Source: Streptomyces puniciscabiei
GTDB lineage: Bacteria; Actinomycetota; Actinomycetes; Streptomycetales; Streptomycetaceae
Assembly (NCBI RefSeq): GCF_006715785.1
Contig: NZ_VFNX01000001.1
Coordinates: 2,494,501 to 2,558,500 of the forward strand
DNA: 64,000 bases
Direction: 5' to 3'
Each line of letters begins with the position of its first letter. The stretch's first letter is position 1. Positions 24,893 to 33,184 of the stretch are shown in pieces. A program made the position numbers and the translations under genes. The notes beneath the pieces were generated by a model that saw nothing but the letters and a program-made list of their open reading frames with translations, ran no database searches and was not told the DNA's origin.

Positions 24893-25921
24893 TCAGCCGG
24901 TGCTGTCCCGGCGGTGCTCGCCGTGTTCGCCGCGCTCGCCGTGGTGAGGGCAGCAGAAGCCGGGGGCGTGCCGGGGGCCGGCCACCGGTGATGCGCTCGC
25001 GGTGTCCATGAGTGCCGCGCACTGGGCTCGCTTCGCGCTGTCGACCATGCGGTCGCTGTCGGAGGCGGCGTTGGCCAGGCTCGCGCAGCAGACGGTCAGC
25101 AGCAGGGCGCCGGCCAGGAAGGGCAGGCTGCGGCGGGCGGGTGGCGGTGCCAGCAGGGCCCGTACCCGCTGGGGCACCTCCCCGCCGGTCACGGCGAGGG
25201 CGGGGCGGGGCGCGCCGGCGGTCGCGAGGGCGGCGTGGCCGACCGCGCGGGCGACCACCGACCGGTCCCCGAGCTGCGCGGCGGCCTCCTCGTCGGCCCA
25301 GCGCTCCAGGACGAAGGCGCCCGTGCCGGCCAGGGGACGCAGCAGCGGGTTCAGGGCGGCCGTGAGCCGCCACAGGCTCAGGAAGAGGTGGTGCCTGCCG
25401 CGCAGATGGGCCCGCTCGTGCGCCAGCAGGGCCTCGCGCTCGTCGTCGCCGAGACAGCGCAGCATGCCCCGGGAGACCACGATCCGTCCGGGCCTGCCGG
25501 GCAGGGCGAAGGCCAGCGGGGCTTCGTCGTCGAGCACGGCCAGCTCCGTGCCACCGCGCAGCCCGGCGCACTCCCGACGCGTCCGCACCACCTGGCGCAC
25601 CTGGCGGAGGGCGGCCACGCCCAGCGAGACGACGCTCGCGGCCAGGACCCACGTGCTGACGACCGCGACGACGAGATACACCGGGTCCTCGGCGCGCAGC
25701 GCGGTCACCGACCAGTGGCCCTCGGCCGCGACCTCGGGGATCTGCGCGATGCCGGTGAAGGCCAGCAGGGCGAGGGAGCCGGTCCAGCCGATCGCGGTGA
25801 CGAGCGCGGCGCAGGCCAGTGCCCAGGCGGCGGGGCGCGGGGTGAGCCGTCGTGCGAGACGGGGCGCGAGCAGCGTGAGGACCGCCGTGACGGCGAACGG
25901 GACGTAGACGCTGATCAGCAC
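24893..25921 (-). CDS. BlaR1/M56-family membrane metallopeptidase
   Basis: This is a 342-residue membrane protein with N-terminal helices (VPFAVTAVLTLLAPRL onward) and the zinc protease motif HERAH in EALLAHERAHLRGRHH, with Glu in the downstream ERWADEEA. A last helix lies near residues 283-300. There is no penicillin-binding sensor domain, so unlike BlaR1 the signal is unknown. The outer tail is Cys/His-rich (GFCCPHHGERGEHGEH), suggesting metal binding. It starts 4 nt after the BlaI gene. The pair should form a protease-repressor switch. Confidence 0.88.
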   Translation of the reverse strand: MLISVYVPFAVTAVLTLLAPRLARRLTPRPAAWALACAALVTAIGWTGSLALLAFTGIAQIPEVAAEGHWSVTALRAEDPVYLVVAVVSTWVLAASVVSLGVAALRQVRQVVRTRRECAGLRGGTELAVLDDEAPLAFALPGRPGRIVVSRGMLRCLGDDEREALLAHERAHLRGRHHLFLSLWRLTAALNPLLRPLAGTGAFVLERWADEEAAAQLGDRSVVARAVGHAALATAGAPRPALAVTGGEVPQRVRALLAPPPARRSLPFLAGALLLTVCCASLANAASDSDRMVDSAKRAQCAALMDTASASPVAGPRHAPGFCCPHHGERGEHGEHRRDSTG

Positions 25922-25925
25922 CGGC

Positions 25926-26336
25926 TCACCGCCTCCCGTCGGAGCCCTCGCCCCGAGCCTCGTGCTCGGACAGCAGCTGGTGCAGCAACTGCTCGTCCGC
26001 CGCGGAGAGTTCGGACACGAAGCGGGTCAGCACCGCCTCGCGGTCGGAGCCCTTCTCCAGCAGTGACCGCATGCGCCGGGCCGTGTCCGAGGCCTCGTCC
26101 CGGACCGGCGCGTAGGCGAATCCGCGGCCCTCGCGGTGCCGGACGAGCATGCCCTTGTCGTGCAGGCGGGACAGGATCGTCAGGACGGTGGTGTACGCCA
26201 GGCCGCCCGGCAGCCGCTGAAGGACCTGGCGGGCGGTCAGCGGGCCGTCGGCGGCCCACAGCGCGGCCAGCACATCGCTCTCCAGCTCGCCGCGCGCACG
26301 CCGGCCAGAGGTGTCCGGGTTCTTCGGGTCGTTCAC
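25926..26336 (-). CDS. BlaI/MecI/CopY-family repressor
   Basis: This is a 136-residue winged-helix repressor with ESDVLAALWAADGPLTARQVLQRL, AYTTVLTILSRLHDKGML and GFAYAPVRDEAS, then a dimerisation helix (AADEQLLHQLLSEHEAR). The frame is open upstream, but the GTG at 26336 with GAAGGA upstream fits the family length. It is followed by an M56 peptidase that would cleave or inactivate it. Two CTAC-N5-GTAG boxes lie in the divergent promoter, and two more lie upstream of 34939 and 35367, so it probably controls several envelope genes. Confidence 0.9.
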   Translation of the reverse strand: MNDPKNPDTSGRRARGELESDVLAALWAADGPLTARQVLQRLPGGLAYTTVLTILSRLHDKGMLVRHREGRGFAYAPVRDEASDTARRMRSLLEKGSDREAVLTRFVSELSAADEQLLHQLLSEHEARGEGSDGRR

Positions 26337-26379
26337 CGTCCGTCCTTCCTCGCTTCGGCCAGGACAGGCTACCCGGTCA

Positions 26380-26400
26380 CCTCCTACTAGTTGTAGGAGG
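26380..26400. promoter_or_regulatory. BlaI box 1
   Basis: CCTCCTAC-N5-GTAGGAGG is a perfect 8-bp inverted repeat 44 nt upstream of the blaI-like start. Its core CTAC-N5-GTAG is shared with boxes at 26429, 34869 and 35291. It is likely the autoregulatory site. Confidence 0.75.
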
Positions 26401-26428
26401 TATGCTCCGGGCTTCGACACGCGAACTA

Positions 26429-26441
26429 CTACATCTTGTAG
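26429..26441. promoter_or_regulatory. BlaI box 2
   Basis: CTACA-TCT-TGTAG lies 36 nt upstream of the glycosyltransferase ATG (26477). It has the same core as box 1. It probably represses the divergent glycosyltransferase-deacetylase operon. Confidence 0.72.
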
Positions 26442-26476
26442 AGCCCCAGCTCTCCCGACGGCCGGAGGACCAGCCC

Positions 26477-27865
26477 ATGCCCTACGCCGGACGCACCCTT
26501 CCCGTGCCCGCACCCGTGGGCTCCGTACCGTGCCCCCGGAGCGGGGCGACGCCCGCCGGCCGGATCGCGATCATCTCCGCGAGCGTCGGCGCGGGCCACG
26601 ACGGCGCCGCCGCCGAACTCGCCCGCCGCCTCGACGCGGACGGCTTCACCGTCGACCGGCACGACCTGCTGGACCTGCTGCCCGCCCGGCTCGGCCGCGC
26701 CGTCCAGGAGGGCTACCACCGGATGCTCGTCCGGGCACCTTGGGCCTACCAGCGGGTCTACGCCGGCACCGAGCGCGCCGGTGGCGGCGGCCCGGCGGCA
26801 CGCGCACTGCTGCGCTCCGCCGAGGCCCGGGTGCTGCGCGCCCTGACCCCGGGCACCGGCGCGGTCGTCTCCACCTATCCAGGGGCCAGCCGGGTGCTGG
26901 GCAACCTGCGCCGGTCCGGGCGGCTGACCGCCCCGGTCCTCACCTACCTGACCGACTTCTCGGTGCATCCCCTGTGGGTGGCGGACGGCGTGGACGTCCA
27001 CCTCGCGGCCCACGCCGTGCCCGCCGCCCAGGCACGGGCCGCCGGAGCGGCGGACGTACGGGTGTGCGGGCCGGTCACCGACCCGCGGTTCAGGCCCTGC
27101 GGCCGAGCGGAACGCGACCGCGCCCGGGCCCGGTTCGGGCTGCCGCCGCACGCCCCGCTCGCCCTGCTGGTCGCCGGGTCCTGGGGGGTCGGCCCGGTCC
27201 GGAAGGTGGCCCGGGAGGTGCGCGACTGCGGCGCCGCCGTACCGGTTGTCGTCTGCGGCCGCAACGAGGCCCTGGCCGAGCAGCTGCGCGCCGACGGCAT
27301 CGAGCACGTCCACGGCTGGGTGGACGACATGCCCGGCCTCATGCACGCCGCCGACGTCCTGGTGCAGAACGCCGGCGGGCTCACCTCCCTGGAGGCCTTC
27401 GCCGCGGGCCTGCCCGTGGCCAGCTACCGCTGCATACCCGGCCACGGCCTGACCAACGCCGCCGCCCTGGACGAAGCGGGCGCGGCCGTCTGGATCCGCG
27501 AGCCGGCCGACCTCAAGGCCGTACTGCACGACCTGATCGACGGCCCGCGCGGAACGCTCCAGCGCGAGACGGGCCTCGCCCTGTTCGCCGGGGCTCCGGA
27601 CGAGGGCCCGGCGGCCGAGATAGCCCGCGTGCACCGTGCCGGGCCGCCACAGCCGGGCCACCGCCCCGCGGCCCGGCGGCGCCCGGCCCCCCGACGGCTC
27701 GCCACGACGGTCGCCGTCGCGTGCGCGGTGTGGGCGTGCGCCGTCGGCACGGGAGCCGCGACGGCGTACGACGGCCCGGGTCTCGCCCGCACCATCGGCC
27801 ACGGCCTCGACCTGGACGACCTCGCCCGGCACCACGGACCCCGCCCGGAAAGCCACCACTCGTGA
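26477..27865 (+). CDS. MGDG synthase-like glycolipid glycosyltransferase
   Basis: This is a 462-residue GT28-type enzyme. The N-terminal domain starts IAIISASVGAGHDGAAAELARRL, as in monogalactosyldiacylglycerol and diglucosyldiacylglycerol synthases. The C-terminal donor site has VAGSWGVGPVRK, DVLVQNAGGLTSLEAFAAGLPV and PGHGLTNA. It should transfer a sugar to a lipid acceptor at the inner face of the membrane. A C-terminal hydrophobic helix (about residues 415-435) is added. ATG 26477 has GGAGG 8 nt upstream. Regulation by BlaI is inferred from box 2. Its stop overlaps a small reading frame created by duplication. Confidence 0.85.
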   Translation: MPYAGRTLPVPAPVGSVPCPRSGATPAGRIAIISASVGAGHDGAAAELARRLDADGFTVDRHDLLDLLPARLGRAVQEGYHRMLVRAPWAYQRVYAGTERAGGGGPAARALLRSAEARVLRALTPGTGAVVSTYPGASRVLGNLRRSGRLTAPVLTYLTDFSVHPLWVADGVDVHLAAHAVPAAQARAAGAADVRVCGPVTDPRFRPCGRAERDRARARFGLPPHAPLALLVAGSWGVGPVRKVAREVRDCGAAVPVVVCGRNEALAEQLRADGIEHVHGWVDDMPGLMHAADVLVQNAGGLTSLEAFAAGLPVASYRCIPGHGLTNAAALDEAGAAVWIREPADLKAVLHDLIDGPRGTLQRETGLALFAGAPDEGPAAEIARVHRAGPPQPGHRPAARRRPAPRRLATTVAVACAVWACAVGTGAATAYDGPGLARTIGHGLDLDDLARHHGPRPESHHS

Positions 27866-28236
27866 CCGCCGCCCGCACCCTGCGCACCGCCGCCCTGACC
27901 GCCCTGCCCATGCTGGCCGCCGCCCACGCCGCGCCCGTCGTCTCGACGTTCGGCCCCCTGCGCAACCGCACCCTGCCCCGCCTGTCCGGCCGAGGCCGCC
28001 CGGACCACATCGCCCTCACCCCCGACGACGCCCCGCACCACCGACCCCGCCCGGAAAGCCACCACTCGTGACCGCCGCCCGTACCCTGCGCACCGCCGCC
28101 CTGACCGCCCTGCCCGTGCTGGCCGCCGCCCACGCCGCGCCCGTCGTCTCGACGTTCGGCCCCCTGCGCAACCGCACCCTGCCCCGCCTGTCCGGCCGAG
28201 GCCGCCCGGACCACATCGCCCTGACCTTCGACGACG
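27823..28236 (+). repeat. Recent 206-bp tandem duplication
   Basis: The segment 27823-28030 is repeated at 28029-28236 with few differences (for example GCACCCTG/GTACCCTG, CCCATG/CCCGTG). The unit covers the last codons of the glycosyltransferase and the first about 55 codons of the deacetylase. The breakpoint lies at GACGAC in both parents, a short homology. The low divergence indicates a recent event. Confidence 0.88.
27862..28071 (+). pseudogene. Truncated duplicate of the deacetylase start
   Basis: This 69-codon frame keeps the GTGA overlap with the glycosyltransferase stop. It encodes the same signal region as the true deacetylase (AARTLRTAALTALPMLAAAHA). It then reads ALTPDDAPHH, in place of ALTFDDGPDP, and ends in PRPESHHS, the same C-terminus as the glycosyltransferase. 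Its TGA in turn overlaps the GTG of the intact deacetylase. It probably yields a useless exported peptide but may preserve translational coupling to the real gene. Confidence 0.8.
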
Positions 28237-28805
28237 GCCCCGACCCCGGCTCCACCCCGCACTTCCTGCGGCTGCTGGCCGAGCGCGGGGTGCGCGCCAC
28301 CTTCTTCCTGCTCGGCACGCAGGCCCACCACGCACCCGGTCTGGTCCGCGAGATCGCCGCCGCCGGCCACGAGATCGGCGTCCACGGCTGGCTGCACCGC
28401 CCGCTGCTCCTGCGCGGCCCGCGGGCCACCTACGACGACTTCGCCCGCGCCCGCGACACGGTCGCCGCGATCACCGGGCGGCGGCCCACGCTGTTCCGGC
28501 CGCCGTACGGCGTCATGTCGACCGCCGCGCACCTGGCGGCCCGCCGACTCGGCCTCACGCCGGTGCTGTGGACCTGCTGGGGCGAGGACTGGACGGCCCG
28601 GGCCACCCCCGAATCCGTCCACCGCACGGTCACCCGCGACCTCGACGGCGGCGGAACCATCCTGCTCCACGACTCCGACTGCACCTCCGCCCCGGGCGCC
28701 TGGCACTCGGCCCTCGGTGCCCTGCCCCGCATCCTCGACACCTGCGCGGAACGGGGCTTCGAGGTGGGCCGGCTGGGTGACCACGGATGGCCCACGGCGC
28801 CGTAG
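28068..28805 (+). CDS. Secreted polysaccharide deacetylase (NodB domain)
   Basis: This is a 245-residue carbohydrate esterase 4 protein with an N-terminal hydrophobic signal. The metal and base motif is TFDDGPD (Asp55, Asp56); HEIGVHGWLHR supplies the two metal His, and later blocks are FRPPYGVMS and ILLHDSD. It should remove acetyl groups from N-acetylglucosamine-type residues of a cell-wall or surface glycan. The GTG overlaps the stop of the truncated duplicate. It is in an operon with the BlaI-controlled glycosyltransferase, so both probably remodel the envelope under the same signal. Confidence 0.9.
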   Translation: MTAARTLRTAALTALPVLAAAHAAPVVSTFGPLRNRTLPRLSGRGRPDHIALTFDDGPDPGSTPHFLRLLAERGVRATFFLLGTQAHHAPGLVREIAAAGHEIGVHGWLHRPLLLRGPRATYDDFARARDTVAAITGRRPTLFRPPYGVMSTAAHLAARRLGLTPVLWTCWGEDWTARATPESVHRTVTRDLDGGGTILLHDSDCTSAPGAWHSALGALPRILDTCAERGFEVGRLGDHGWPTAP

Positions 28806-28980
28806 CGTCCCCGCCACCCGGTGATTCACTCCGTAGGGAGCGGAGTCGTACCCGTCTCTTGCGGCCCGGCTCCAGGCCGCACCCGCGCCCGCTGTCCCTC
28901 CCGTGCCGACCCAGCCGTTGGGAACCGGCCGCTGCAGGTCTATCGTCGGAATTCTCAGGCCAGGACGAGGAGGACGGCCG

Positions 28981-29235
28981 GTGATGCCGCAGGACGAGGC
29001 CGTGGTCGGCTGCACGGGCAAGGTGCTCATCGGGACGCGGGGTACCGCGGGCCCCGGTGAGGTCCTGGTGCGGGTTCGAGGTGGCTCCGAGACCTTCCTG
29101 GCGTGGTCCGAGGATCCCCTGCCCGCGGGCGCCACGGTCCTCGTGATCGAATCACGGGGATGCCGAGAGGTCGGCGTCATCGAGTGGGTGGATCCATTGG
29201 ACGCGCTCGGCGGAGAGGCCGCCGGCGCAGGCTGA
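28981..29235 (+). CDS. NfeD-like OB-fold protein
   Basis: This is an 84-residue soluble beta-barrel protein: VVGCTGKVLIGTRGTAGPGEVLVRV, then FLAWSEDPLPAGATVLVIE and a final VGVIEWVDP. This resembles the C-terminal OB domain of NfeD proteins, which partner with flotillin/stomatin-type proteins such as the one encoded 11 nt downstream. No protease or membrane domain is attached. GTG 28981 has AGGAGG 7 nt upstream; ATG 28984 is the alternative. Confidence 0.75.
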   Translation: MMPQDEAVVGCTGKVLIGTRGTAGPGEVLVRVRGGSETFLAWSEDPLPAGATVLVIESRGCREVGVIEWVDPLDALGGEAAGAG

Positions 29236-29246
29236 GGAGTACAAGC

Positions 29247-30425
29247 ATGTTCGGATACCGCGTTCCCGCTCCCGACGAGGCGATGTTGATCTCGGGGGGC
29301 CGGCGGGGACTGGGGGGCGCGCCGTTCCGAGTGGTGACGGGCCATGGAAAGTTCGTCCTCCCCGTCTTCCGCAAGGTCCGCTTCCTCACCCTCTCCATGT
29401 GTGAGGCCGAGGTCACCGAGACCTGTGTGACCAAGCAGGGCATCTCGCTGCACGTCCGCGCCGTCATCGCCTTCAAGGTCGGCAACGACCACGAGAGCAT
29501 CATCAACGCCGGCCAGCGCTTCCTCTCCGACCAGGAGCAGATGTCGGTGCTCACCGGCCGGATCTTCGCCGGCCACCTCCGGGCGATCATCGGCTCGATG
29601 ACGGTCGAGGAGATCGTCACCGAGCGGCAGAAGCTGGCCGCCGAGGTCCTGGACACCTCCAAGACGGAGATGGCGAAGATCGGCCTGATCGTCGACTCGC
29701 TGCAGATCCAGTCGATCGACGACGGCGACACCGGCTACATCGACGCCATGTCCGCCCCGCACAAGGCGGCCATCCAGCGGCAGGCCCAGATCGCCCAGGC
29801 GCAGGCCACCCAGGCCGCGGTCGAGGCGGAGCAGGCGGCGGCCCGCAAGCAGGCCGAGTACGCCCGGCAGACCGCCATCGTCAAGGCCGAGTACTCGGCT
29901 GAGGTGGACCGCGCCCAGGCGCAGGCCGCGCAGGCCGGACCGCTCGCCCAGGCGCACGCCCAGCAGGAGGTGCTCGCCGCGCAGACCGAACTGGCCGAGC
30001 GGCAGGCGAAGTTGCGCCAGCAGCAGCTGGTCGCCGAGGTCGTCAAGCCCGCCGAGGCGGAGGCCGAGCGGGTCAGGATCCTCGCCGCCGCCGAGGCCCA
30101 GCGCATGAAGATCCAGGCGGAGGCCGCGGCCTCCTACGACCGGGTCGCGCTGGACCGGATGCTCATCGACCAGCTCCCGCAGATCGTGAAGGAGGCCGCC
30201 GGCGGCCTGTCCGGCGCCAACGTCAACGTCCTGAACGGCGCGGACGGCCTCGGCGAGATCGCGGCCGGACTGGTGTCCCAGGGTCTGACCATCCTCGACT
30301 CGGTCCGGCAGGGCCTGGGCCAGGACAAGGACGGCCAGGGCCCGAGGGGCGACGTCAACGGCCTGCTCCAGCTGCGCTCGGGCAAGGACCGGAAGTCGGA
30401 CGACGGGCCGGTGGACATGGACTAG
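29247..30425 (+). CDS. Flotillin-like SPFH/band 7 protein
   Basis: This is a 392-residue SPFH-domain protein. Residues about 1-180 form the band 7 domain (EAMLISGGRRGLG, VLPVFRKVRFLTL, EEIVTERQKLAAEVL). Residues about 190-300 are a long Ala/Gln/Glu-rich coiled coil, as in flotillins. A Gly-rich tail follows (LSGANVNVLNGADGLGEIAAGL). Flotillins scaffold membrane microdomains. It lacks a clear N-terminal transmembrane helix, so it is probably held by the membrane surface or its partner. It is paired with the NfeD-like gene just upstream. Confidence 0.9.
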   Translation: MFGYRVPAPDEAMLISGGRRGLGGAPFRVVTGHGKFVLPVFRKVRFLTLSMCEAEVTETCVTKQGISLHVRAVIAFKVGNDHESIINAGQRFLSDQEQMSVLTGRIFAGHLRAIIGSMTVEEIVTERQKLAAEVLDTSKTEMAKIGLIVDSLQIQSIDDGDTGYIDAMSAPHKAAIQRQAQIAQAQATQAAVEAEQAAARKQAEYARQTAIVKAEYSAEVDRAQAQAAQAGPLAQAHAQQEVLAAQTELAERQAKLRQQQLVAEVVKPAEAEAERVRILAAAEAQRMKIQAEAAASYDRVALDRMLIDQLPQIVKEAAGGLSGANVNVLNGADGLGEIAAGLVSQGLTILDSVRQGLGQDKDGQGPRGDVNGLLQLRSGKDRKSDDGPVDMD

Positions 30426-30435
30426 GGGGCATGGA

Positions 30436-31077
30436 TCAGCGGTCCGTCTCCACGACCGTGAAGTGGCGGTCGGTTCCAGGGCGTTCGAGTTCGTCCAGCG
30501 CCGCGACCGCCAGGTCCTCGGCGCTGATGCGGGACTCCCCGTCGGCGCCGCGGAGCAGGGTGTCGGTGCCCCGCCGGTAGTCGCCGGTGCGCGTGCCGGG
30601 TTCCAGTACGGCCGGTGGGCTGAGGTAGACCCAGTCGGCGGTGGCGTGGGCCTGGCAGGCGCGCAGTTGGGCGACTCCGGCGGCGGCCACGGCATGCCAC
30701 TCGGCAGGCACGTACACGGGGTTGTCGGCGACCAGCAGCTCCCGGTCACCGGGGCTGCGCAGGGCGCCGGCGCCGCCGATCACGAGGACGCGGATGCCGA
30801 GCCGTGCGGCGGCGTCCAGCACGGTACGGGTGGCGCCGACCAGGAACTCCTCGTCGGCCGGGAACGTCCGTACGGCCAGGACGACGGCGTCGGAGCCGGT
30901 CAGCGCCAGCGGTACGGCGCGCGGGTCGGTCACGTCCACCGCGACCGGCGTCAGGTCAGGGTCGCCGCTCGCCGGCGGTTTCCGGGACAGCGCCCGCACG
31001 CGGTGTCCGCGCGTCCTCGCCTCGCCGGCCACCCGGGTGCCGACCATCCCGGTGGCTCCGAGCACGGTGAGCGTCAT
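30436..31077 (-). CDS. NAD(P)-binding (atypical SDR/NmrA-like) protein
   Basis: This is a 213-residue Rossmann protein starting MTLTVLGATGMVGTRVAGEARTRGHRVRAL, with the GATGxVG dinucleotide motif at residues 7-13. VVLAVRTFPADEEFLV and VLVIGGAGALRSPGDRE follow. Such proteins are often annotated as NAD(P)H-binding epimerase-like enzymes; the substrate is unknown. ATG 31077 is preferred to 31092. The gene upstream (EamA transporter) runs 122 nt into it in another frame, so the two are co-transcribed. Confidence 0.8.
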   Translation of the reverse strand: MTLTVLGATGMVGTRVAGEARTRGHRVRALSRKPPASGDPDLTPVAVDVTDPRAVPLALTGSDAVVLAVRTFPADEEFLVGATRTVLDAAARLGIRVLVIGGAGALRSPGDRELLVADNPVYVPAEWHAVAAAGVAQLRACQAHATADWVYLSPPAVLEPGTRTGDYRRGTDTLLRGADGESRISAEDLAVAALDELERPGTDRHFTVVETDR

Positions 31078-32002
31078 CGAACCTGTCCTCATCGGGCTTG
31101 TCCTCTTTCGTCCGGGGTCCCGTGGGACCGAGTTGCGCGGTCACCAGCGCGGTCAGCGCCAGGGCGAAGCCGAGGGTCTGCGGCAGGCTGAGCGACTCGC
31201 CGAGTGCGATGCCGGTGACGGTCGCGACCAGCGGGGACAGCAGCACCAGCGGGGCGGACGCGGCGACCGGCAGCCTGCCGATCCCGCGGAACCACAGGGT
31301 GTACGCGATCAGTCCGCCCATGCTGCCGAGCCACAGATAGCCGCCGGCGGCGCCCGCGTCGATCCGCTGCGGCACCCCTTCGACGGCCAGGGTGAGCGGC
31401 AGCAACAGCACTCCCCCGGCGGTCAGTTGCCACCCGGCCAGGGCGAGCGGACCGACGCCTGGCGGCCGGCCCCAGCGCTTGGTGAGGACGATCCCGGCGG
31501 CCATCATCGCCGTATGACCGAGGCCGGCGAGCACGCCGACGGCGTCCAGCCGGGCCTGTGGTCCGAGCACGACGAGCCCGACGCCGAGCAGGCCGAGCAC
31601 ACCCCAGGTCAGCCGCCAGGCCGTGGGCCGGTCGTGCAGCAGCGCCAGACCGAGGCCGGCGACCAGCAGCGGCTGGGCGGCGCCGAGGGTGGCGGCCACA
31701 CCGCCGGGCAGGCGTTCGGCCGCCACGAACAGCAGGGGCATGGCGCCGATGTTGAGCACGCCGAGGACCGCGGTCCTCCACCACCACTTTCCGCGCGGCG
31801 GCACCCGGGTGATCGCCAGCGCGACCAGTCCGGCGGGCAGGGCCCGCATCAGGCCCGCGAACAGGGGATGCCCGGGCGGGAGCAGCCGCGTGGTGACCAC
31901 GTAGGTGGTGCCCCAGGACGCGGGAGCGAGCGCGGTGAGCAGGACGGTCGTCGCCTGTGTCTTGTGCCGATGCATGGGGGAAGTGTCGGCGCGAGGGCTC
32001 AT
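30956..32002 (-). CDS. EamA/DMT-family exporter with abnormal C-terminal extension
   Basis: This is a 348-residue drug/metabolite transporter. Ten hydrophobic helices span residues about 15-300 with two EamA repeats (WGTTYVVTTRLLPPGHPLF; SPLVATVTGIALGESL). After TGPRTKEDKPDE the frame continues about 45 residues with an Arg/His-rich sequence that overlaps the next gene. A neighbouring frame would stop at 31089, so a small indel or stop loss near there is likely. ATG 31975 is an alternative start; neither has a strong ribosome binding site. It is divergent from a LysR regulator that probably controls it. Confidence 0.8.
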   Translation of the reverse strand: MSPRADTSPMHRHKTQATTVLLTALAPASWGTTYVVTTRLLPPGHPLFAGLMRALPAGLVALAITRVPPRGKWWWRTAVLGVLNIGAMPLLFVAAERLPGGVAATLGAAQPLLVAGLGLALLHDRPTAWRLTWGVLGLLGVGLVVLGPQARLDAVGVLAGLGHTAMMAAGIVLTKRWGRPPGVGPLALAGWQLTAGGVLLLPLTLAVEGVPQRIDAGAAGGYLWLGSMGGLIAYTLWFRGIGRLPVAASAPLVLLSPLVATVTGIALGESLSLPQTLGFALALTALVTAQLGPTGPRTKEDKPDEDRFDDAHRARSHRDGRHPGGRRGEDARTPRAGAVPETAGERRP

Positions 32003-32053
32003 GATTCCAACGCATGGTTGTCATCGCAGCCATGAAGGAGAACGATTGATCGC

Positions 32054-32953
32054 GTGGACCTCCAGCAGCTGCGTTACGTCGTCGCCGTCGCCGACACCCT
32101 CAACTTCACGCGTGCCGCGGAGCGGTGTGAGGTGGTGCAGTCCGCGCTGAGCCATCGGATCGCCGCGCTGGAGCGGGAGTTGGGGGTGCGGCTGTTCGCC
32201 CGGTCCAGCCGCCGGGTGGAACTGACCGGCGCCGGCGCGGCGTTCCTGGTGGGCGCGCGCGAGTGCCTGGCCGCCGCCGACCGCGCGGTCGCGGACGCCG
32301 CCGCGGCGACCGGCGTGGTGCGCGGGCGGCTGGCGGTGGGCGTGATCGTGACCACGGCCGCCGTCGACGTACCGGAGCTGCTCCAGCGGTACCGCGCCCG
32401 GCACCCGGAGGTCCGGGTGGTGCTGCGGTCCAGCCGCAGTGACGAGATGGTGGCGGCGATCCGCGCCGGGGAGCTGGACATCGCCTTCCTGGGCCTGCCG
32501 GAGGGTGAGCGGCCGGCCGGTGTGGAGACCGTCGTGCTCGATCACGACCGGCACGTCCTGGTGGTGCCGGCCGGGCATCGGCTGGCCGGCGCCTCCCGGG
32601 TCACACTGGCGGACATCGCCGGCGAGACCTTCGTGGACTTCGTGGCCGGGACGCCCGCCCGCGCCCAGTCCGACCGGGCGTTCGCCGCCGCGGGCCTGTC
32701 CCGTGACGTCGCGTACGAGGCGGCTGTCGTGGAGCTGATCACCCGGCTCATCGGGCGCGGGCTCGGCATCGCCCTGCTGCCGTCGGCGTTCATCCGGCCG
32801 CTCGCCGAGGACGATCCCCGGCTGGCCCTGGTTCCGGTGGCCGACGGACCGCGACGCCTGGAGTACCTGGCCTGGAGCCGGTTCAACCCCAGCCCGGCGA
32901 CCCGGGCGATGCTCGACGTCCTCGGGGTCAGACAGCCTTCGGCACGGTCTTGA
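32054..32953 (+). CDS. LysR-family transcriptional regulator
   Basis: This is a 299-residue LysR regulator. The N-terminal helix-turn-helix reads LQQLRYVVAVADTLNFTRAAERCEVVQSALSHRI. The effector domain starts near residue 92 (GRLAVGVIVT) and keeps the family pattern through GRGLGIALLPSAFI. The GTG at 32054 is the only good start. It lies 51 nt from the divergent EamA exporter; LysR proteins usually activate such neighbours from the shared intergenic region. The inducer is unknown. Confidence 0.9.
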   Translation: MDLQQLRYVVAVADTLNFTRAAERCEVVQSALSHRIAALERELGVRLFARSSRRVELTGAGAAFLVGARECLAAADRAVADAAAATGVVRGRLAVGVIVTTAAVDVPELLQRYRARHPEVRVVLRSSRSDEMVAAIRAGELDIAFLGLPEGERPAGVETVVLDHDRHVLVVPAGHRLAGASRVTLADIAGETFVDFVAGTPARAQSDRAFAAAGLSRDVAYEAAVVELITRLIGRGLGIALLPSAFIRPLAEDDPRLALVPVADGPRRLEYLAWSRFNPSPATRAMLDVLGVRQPSARS

Positions 32954-33184
32954 GGGGGTGCACCGCCGCCCTGGCGAGCAGTCGCAGGGCGGCGTCGGAG
33001 GGGGAGCCGGGCCCGGCTGCCCGTCGGGCACGGGCACGCGGGCCGTCTCCGCGCCGGCGCCCGAGGAGTTCCCGCTGCTGGCACCGACCGCGGCACCCGA
33101 CCGACGGGTCGACGCCGAACGGGCGTCCTTCGGCGGCCGCACGGTACTGCTGCACGGCCCCGGGGCCCCGAGGGCCCTTCGCGG

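Noticed and set aside
27513..30749. 1078-codon minus-strand frame across the deacetylase and flotillin genes
   Set aside because: It is antisense to four well-supported genes and shows low-complexity shadow composition.
32954..33184. Minus-strand 75-codon frame between the LysR and MBL-fold genes
   Set aside because: Arg-rich composition, no ribosome binding site and no recognisable family; it may be remnant DNA, but nothing supports a gene.
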